Program-made: the position numbers and the translations under genes
Shown here: positions 33,732 to 36,947 of the stretch, piece by piece
Numbering within the stretch: the first letter of the stretch is position 1
Layout: each line of letters opens with the position of its first letter
The notes under the pieces: generated by a model
What the model was told of the DNA's origin: nothing
Database searches by the model: none
Seen by the model: only the letters and a program-made list of their open reading frames with translations
Assembly (NCBI GenBank): GCA_019113245.1
Contig: DXHU01000003.1
Coordinates: forward strand, 1-36,947
Source: Candidatus Ornithospirochaeta avicola
Lineage (GTDB): Bacteria > Spirochaetota > Spirochaetia > Sphaerochaetales > Sphaerochaetaceae
DNA: 36,947 nucleotides
Direction of reading: 5' to 3'

Positions 33732-34009
33732 ACTTCCTGATGACTGAGGCCTGGTTCTAACTGGTAGCATCTTCGATTGAGGCATATATGAAATCTAAGC
33801 ATGTATCTATGCACATGCTCTGGGGTATGAAGTTTAGTCGATGTAACTCTTTATGCTCTCTCTTTGAATCTTTTCCATATCGATTCATTTAGGGCATGAT
33901 TATGCTGGGCTGTCAATGTTATGAAATCTTCATAATTTGCGTCAGCTGCAATTATTCTGATAGCCCGAAAATGCATAAGCGTGCTAGAATCTTACAAAAA
34001 GGGGGCATT
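33732..34009. other. 278-bp gap upstream of the DUF2264 gene
   Basis: No strong gene. On the minus strand a 41-codon frame (33851-33976, MHFRAIRIIAADANYEDF...) could be the N-terminal stub of a GNAT-type acetyltransferase. TAGAAT at 33983-33988 region is a possible -10 for the downstream gene, without a convincing -35. Confidence 0.4.
33851..33976 (-). pseudogene. 41-codon frame, possible acetyltransferase N-terminal remnant
   Basis: MHFRAIRIIAADANYEDF then ITLTAQHNHALNESIWKRFK and a stop. The order R-I-x-x-A-x-x-x-Y-E-D-F...L...HN recalls the first helix and strand of GNAT acetyltransferases. No ribosome binding site, no remaining domain. Identification is tentative. Confidence 0.25.
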
Positions 34010-36052
34010 ATGCATTTTTCACCTGAAAATCCTGATTATAAATTGAGTCCTTATACAGGACTGACCAGAAAGCACTGGATAGATGCAGGGAAGTTCATCC
34101 TTGAAGGAGTTTTCCGTCATGTGAAGACTATGGATTCTCCTGTTCTTGTTCCTCGGTATGAATGGGATATAACATATCCGAATAAAAATACGCCTGCATG
34201 GAAAGTCCAGGCTGAGTATTATGAGGGGTTGGCAAGAAGCTTCTTTATTGCAGCTCCTCTGATTAAGAATGAGCCAGATATCATAATAGAAGGCAAAAGA
34301 CTGAGAAAATACTATAAAGACCATATCCTGCGCTCATGTACTCCCGGTGATGAGCAGTATGTGCTCAGCTATTCAGACATGGACAAGGATTCTTCGCCAT
34401 CCTTTACCCTTCATACATATCAGCAGACTGTAGAGACATGCGCAATCGTAATAGGTCTTGTCACTACAAGAAACGAAATATGGGATGCTTACACGAAAGA
34501 AGAGAAAGACACTATTGCATCCTTCATACGCGATTATGCAAACGGTACTACTGCAACCCAGAACTGGAGACTGTTCAACATGCTTGATTTGGCCTTCTTG
34601 CACATGATGGGCTATGAGATTGACAAGAACCTGATGAGGGAGCATGCACAGGCAATCCTCTCATACTATGCAGGTCAGGGCTGGTACCGCGACGGACATA
34701 CATTTGACTATTATTCTGTATGGGCTTTCCAGGTATATGGCCCGATTTGGTGTTCCTGGTATGGCTATGAGAATGAGCCTTATATTGCAAAGCAGTTTGA
34801 GAACAACTCAAACGAACTGATGAAAAGCTATGACAGGCTTTTTGACAGAGATGGCAATGTCACGATGTGGGGCAGAAGCAACATCTACAGAAATGCCGCA
34901 ACTGCCGCATTTGCCGCAAACTACAATTTGAAGAATCCTTCTGTCAATCCGGGTCTTGCAAGAAGAATTTCCTCTGGTGCGCTGCTGCAGTTCTTCTCCC
35001 GTGATGATGTGCTTTATGAAGGGGTGCCGGTAATAGGATTCTATGGACCGTTTACACCGATGGTGCAGAGTTACAGCTGTGCCGAAAGCCCTCTGTGGCT
35101 TGGAAAGGCATTTCTGTGCCTTGAGCTGGATGAAGACCATCCGTTCTGGACTGCAAAAGAAGAGGGCGGAATCTGGGATGAGATGCAAAAAGGAGAGGTA
35201 AGAGAATGTGTTCTTCCTGGCCCTGGACTCTGCATCTCAAGCCATAGCGACAATGGTGCAATGGAGATGAGAACTGCAAAGGTTGTAAAGCGCATCGGTG
35301 ATGACAACGGAAGATGGTGCTATGCAAAGCTTTCCTATAACAGCCGCTATCCATGGGAATCTGATACACCTTCAGGATTAAGTGCAGCAACATATACTCT
35401 AAAGGAAAATGATATTGATAAGACTGAGCAGATAAATGCTCTCCTCTGGAACGGAATGAAAGATGATGTGCTCTACCGACGTGCACTCTTCGGCTTTGAC
35501 TCCTCTGCAGATTATCACTGGACAAGCATAATCGATCTTGCAGACTTCTCTGTTCCATGCGGTCTTGTCAGGGCAGATAAAATCAGGCTCTTCCATAAGC
35601 CTGTTGAAATTTATCTCGGTTCCTACGGCTTCCCTTGTCCTGATGCTGAGAGTGAAACAATCAAGCGTGATGGCTCTCAGGCTGTCATCATGCACGGAAA
35701 GGGCAGTGACGGAAAGATGCGCCATATTGCTATGACAGTCTATTCAGGATGGGATGAGCTTTTTGTCAGCAGAAATGAGGGTCTTAATCCAGATACTCAT
35801 CAGAGCTTTACAATCTATGCAAAGGCAGAGAGAAAGAAAGTGTTCATGTATGAGCCATATGTTCTTATATCTCAGGTGATAACCAAAGAAGGAGATGAAG
35901 GCTTTACTAAGGATGAGATCTTCAGCATTTCAGAAATCGAGTACACAGATTCTGAAAAATGCGGAGGCTATGGCCCTGTTATGATAAAAATGAAGAGTGG
36001 CAGGAGCTATAAAATAGATTTTGCCGGCATTGAAGGCAATCTTCAGCTTTGA
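34010..36052 (+). CDS. DUF2264 domain-containing protein
   Basis: A 680-residue cytoplasmic protein of the DUF2264 family. Recognised by LTRKHWIDAGKFILEGVFRHV near the start, the W-x-x-Y-rich middle (GQGWYRDGHTFDYYSVWAFQVYGPIW), GRSNIYRNAATAAFAANY and SCAESPLWLGKAFLCLELDEDHPFW. The N-terminal half looks like an alpha/alpha toroid and the C-terminal part like a beta-sandwich, resembling polysaccharide lyases or unsaturated-glucuronyl hydrolases, but no activity is proven. ATG 34010 follows AAGGGGG; the frame extends upstream to 33896 without family-like sequence. No signal peptide. A role in uronic-acid polysaccharide breakdown would fit the uxu operon but is inference. Confidence 0.85.
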   Translation: MHFSPENPDYKLSPYTGLTRKHWIDAGKFILEGVFRHVKTMDSPVLVPRYEWDITYPNKNTPAWKVQAEYYEGLARSFFIAAPLIKNEPDIIIEGKRLRKYYKDHILRSCTPGDEQYVLSYSDMDKDSSPSFTLHTYQQTVETCAIVIGLVTTRNEIWDAYTKEEKDTIASFIRDYANGTTATQNWRLFNMLDLAFLHMMGYEIDKNLMREHAQAILSYYAGQGWYRDGHTFDYYSVWAFQVYGPIWCSWYGYENEPYIAKQFENNSNELMKSYDRLFDRDGNVTMWGRSNIYRNAATAAFAANYNLKNPSVNPGLARRISSGALLQFFSRDDVLYEGVPVIGFYGPFTPMVQSYSCAESPLWLGKAFLCLELDEDHPFWTAKEEGGIWDEMQKGEVRECVLPGPGLCISSHSDNGAMEMRTAKVVKRIGDDNGRWCYAKLSYNSRYPWESDTPSGLSAATYTLKENDIDKTEQINALLWNGMKDDVLYRRALFGFDSSADYHWTSIIDLADFSVPCGLVRADKIRLFHKPVEIYLGSYGFPCPDAESETIKRDGSQAVIMHGKGSDGKMRHIAMTVYSGWDELFVSRNEGLNPDTHQSFTIYAKAERKKVFMYEPYVLISQVITKEGDEGFTKDEIFSISEIEYTDSEKCGGYGPVMIKMKSGRSYKIDFAGIEGNLQL

Positions 36053-36061
36053 TAGTATTTG

Positions 36062-36105
36062 GGAGCATCAAATATATATCACTGCTCAACCAGAAATGAT
36101 GCTCC
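36062..36105. terminator. long-loop inverted repeat after the DUF2264 gene
   Basis: GGAGCATCA (36062-36070) and TGATGCTCC (36097-36105) pair perfectly over 9 bp with a 26-base loop; TTCTGCTTTT follows. It may act as a terminator; the large loop makes this uncertain. Confidence 0.45.
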
Positions 36106-36168
36106 TTCTGCTTTTGCTCTCATTACTTTCCTTCCATCTGGAAGAAGAATCTCCTCTTTTTCAAGCAT
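36079..36168 (-). pseudogene. short frame, possible C-terminal remnant of an unidentified gene
   Basis: MLEKEEILLPDGRKVMRAKA then EGASFLVEQ and stop; the frame remains open upstream to about 36231 (ISALAEQAELCRKG). AGGAAGGG precedes the internal ATG. Composition looks coding, but I recognise no family. It ends where the Firmicutes-like DNA begins, so it may be the tail of a gene cut by that junction. Confidence 0.3.
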
Positions 36169-36242
36169 TCCCTTCCTGCATAGCTCTGCCTGCTCTGCCA
36201 AAGCGGAAATGAAAAGAGGAGAAAGAGGGCAGGTGCCGTGAC

Positions 36243-36692
36243 TTGGAAAGATTTTATTTTCAGGATACGGCGGCAAAGGGCATAACAGCAAGAAACCAGC
36301 TTATCGAGATGGCAACGGCTTCCCTGTCCGACCTGATGAAAGAACACCCGGAACACCGGGCAGAAGCGAAGCAGGATTTACAGCTTTTGAACGCCCAAAA
36401 GATGGGGGAACATGAAGCAGAGATTGAAAAAATCAAGAATGTATTCCTTGCTATCCTGCGGGATATTAAGAAAGATATGGACAACGGAGAACAGCCGGGA
36501 GAAGCTGTGACCGCCGCCATGTTCCAAGCCATGCGGGACGCGCTGGCGGAGCAGAAACAAAAACCGCTTTCCATTGACGATGTAACGGCGATGGTTGCCG
36601 GACAGATCGGACAGCTTGCGCCGATGGACGAGGAAGCCGCCGACCTGTTTCAAAAGCTGGCGAAGAAGATGATGGAGCAGACAAGAAAGTAA
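36243..36692 (+). CDS. hypothetical helical protein in Firmicutes-like DNA (5' end probably lost)
   Basis: A 149-residue frame opening with TTG 36243 and no ribosome binding site. From about residue 10 it is one long, acidic, Ala/Glu/Met/Gln-rich set of helices (ARNQLIEMATASLSDLMKEH, AEIEKIKNVFLAILRDIKKD, IGQLAPMDEEAADLFQKLAK). No domain recognised. GC content and codons (GCG, CCG, GCC) are clearly different from the spirochaete genes. The first nine residues lie in the transition zone, so the true start may be missing. It is followed by a promoter and the methyltransferase gene. Confidence 0.6.
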   Translation: MERFYFQDTAAKGITARNQLIEMATASLSDLMKEHPEHRAEAKQDLQLLNAQKMGEHEAEIEKIKNVFLAILRDIKKDMDNGEQPGEAVTAAMFQAMRDALAEQKQKPLSIDDVTAMVAGQIGQLAPMDEEAADLFQKLAKKMMEQTRK

Positions 36693-36716
36693 GCATAAAA
36701 AGTGCAGAAACCGAAA

Positions 36717-36730
36717 ATGAAATTTTCATA
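36717..36730. promoter_or_regulatory. perfect palindrome upstream of the methyltransferase promoter
   Basis: ATGAAAATTTTCAT, a perfect 14-bp palindrome ending one base before the -35 at 36732. A likely operator position; the binding protein is unknown. Confidence 0.5.
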
Positions 36731-36731
36731 T

Positions 36732-36760
36732 TGCCGCCAAAAAGGAAGTGAGATATAATC
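36732..36760 (+). promoter_or_regulatory. methyltransferase promoter
   Basis: TTGCCG (36732-36737), 17-bp spacer, consensus TATAAT (36755-36760). AAAGGAG (36784-36790) precedes ATG 36799. Confidence 0.75.
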
Positions 36761-36798
36761 TAAATTAGCTACAACTAACGCCGAAAGGAGCATTGTGT

Positions 36799-36947
36799 AT
36801 GTCTTTTTTTCAAAATACTTGCAAGCCAGAAGGAATTGGCGGGAAAATTATGGTTAATATGATGAATTCAGGACATTCATCTATGGCTGAATGGGGCTTT
36901 ACACATATAGAAATTGCTGAGAATAATATATGTCTGGATATTGGGTG
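36799..36947 (+). CDS. class I SAM-dependent methyltransferase, N-terminal part (runs off right edge)
   Basis: 49 codons to the window edge: MSFFQNTCKPEGIGGKIMV, then NMMNSGHSSMAEWGFTHIEI and CLDIG at the edge. The opening is that of Firmicutes class I methyltransferases with the form KP-x-G-x-GGK-x-M-x-x-MN-x-GHS-x-x-A-x-WG, and CLDIG is the beginning of SAM motif I (D-x-G-x-G-x-G). AAAGGAG gives a clear start. Such genes are frequent in clostridial genomes and their mobile elements. Substrate unknown. Confidence 0.8.
   Translation, partial: MSFFQNTCKPEGIGGKIMVNMMNSGHSSMAEWGFTHIEIAENNICLDIG

Noticed and set aside
36697-36707. AAAAAGTGCAG near the right edge, matching part of the 14-bp recombinase repeat
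   Set aside because: Only 11 bp, in foreign DNA 33 kb away, with a low-complexity A run; likely chance.

Overview
The window looks like a chromosomal segment of an anaerobic, probably gut-associated spirochaete; I lean towards the Sphaerochaetaceae/Treponema side, at moderate confidence. Reasons: secreted beta-barrel proteins with a spirochaete-style MKKILSVLLVL leader, the housekeeping block mnmE-mnmG-rsmG-ftsK, an EF-P/EpmA pair, a UPF0237/UPF0210 pair, an anaerobic sulfatase-maturase-like radical SAM protein and a hexuronate (mannonate) operon. Base composition and codon use are even from 1 to about 36.05 kb, then shift sharply to a GC-richer, Firmicutes-like style.

Layout. (1) 1-3.5 kb: two tandem paralogous outer-membrane beta-barrel genes on the minus strand. 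They share an identical 51-bp block spanning the ribosome binding site and start of the signal peptide, and lie next to a lone tyrosine recombinase gene flanked by a 14-bp direct repeat. (2) 3.5-8.7 kb: an ltaE-nagB operon diverges from uxuA-gntR-uxuB, which encodes fructuronate-to-KDG metabolism with its own GntR/FCD regulator and an 18-bp palindromic operator on the uxuA -10 box. (3) 8.7-14.5 kb: a YitT-type membrane protein, orphan trpB, the ACT/UPF0210/AlkD-like operon and a radical SAM protein. (4) 14.5-30.5 kb: translation and tRNA-modification core. efp and epmA (minus) diverge from mnmE-mnmG-rsmG-ftsK, followed by a tightly overlapping operon: class IV aminotransferase, DEAD-box helicase, PlsC, a three-gene ECF transporter and guaA. 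(5) 30.5-36 kb: an accessory island immediately after guaA. It holds a guaA terminator, an ISL3 transposase remnant with its terminal repeat, three 12-bp repeats at exactly 33-bp spacing in front of a DUF4143 ATPase, a truncated polysaccharide deacetylase fused to a second copy of the guaA 3' tail, a Fic-like micro-ORF among TTTATAAA boxes, a VapBC-type toxin-antitoxin pair and a DUF2264 protein. (6) 36.1-36.9 kb: a Firmicutes-like segment with a hypothetical protein and the start of a SAM-dependent methyltransferase, which is either horizontal transfer or an assembly junction.

The most interesting signals are the paralogous surface-protein genes beside a recombinase (possible antigenic or phase-variation locus), the duplicated guaA 3' end bracketing an accessory cassette, the phased repeats before the DUF4143 gene, and several genes whose -10 box lies 6-7 bp before the ATG with no Shine-Dalgarno, implying leaderless transcripts. 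No rRNA, tRNA or CRISPR array was seen.
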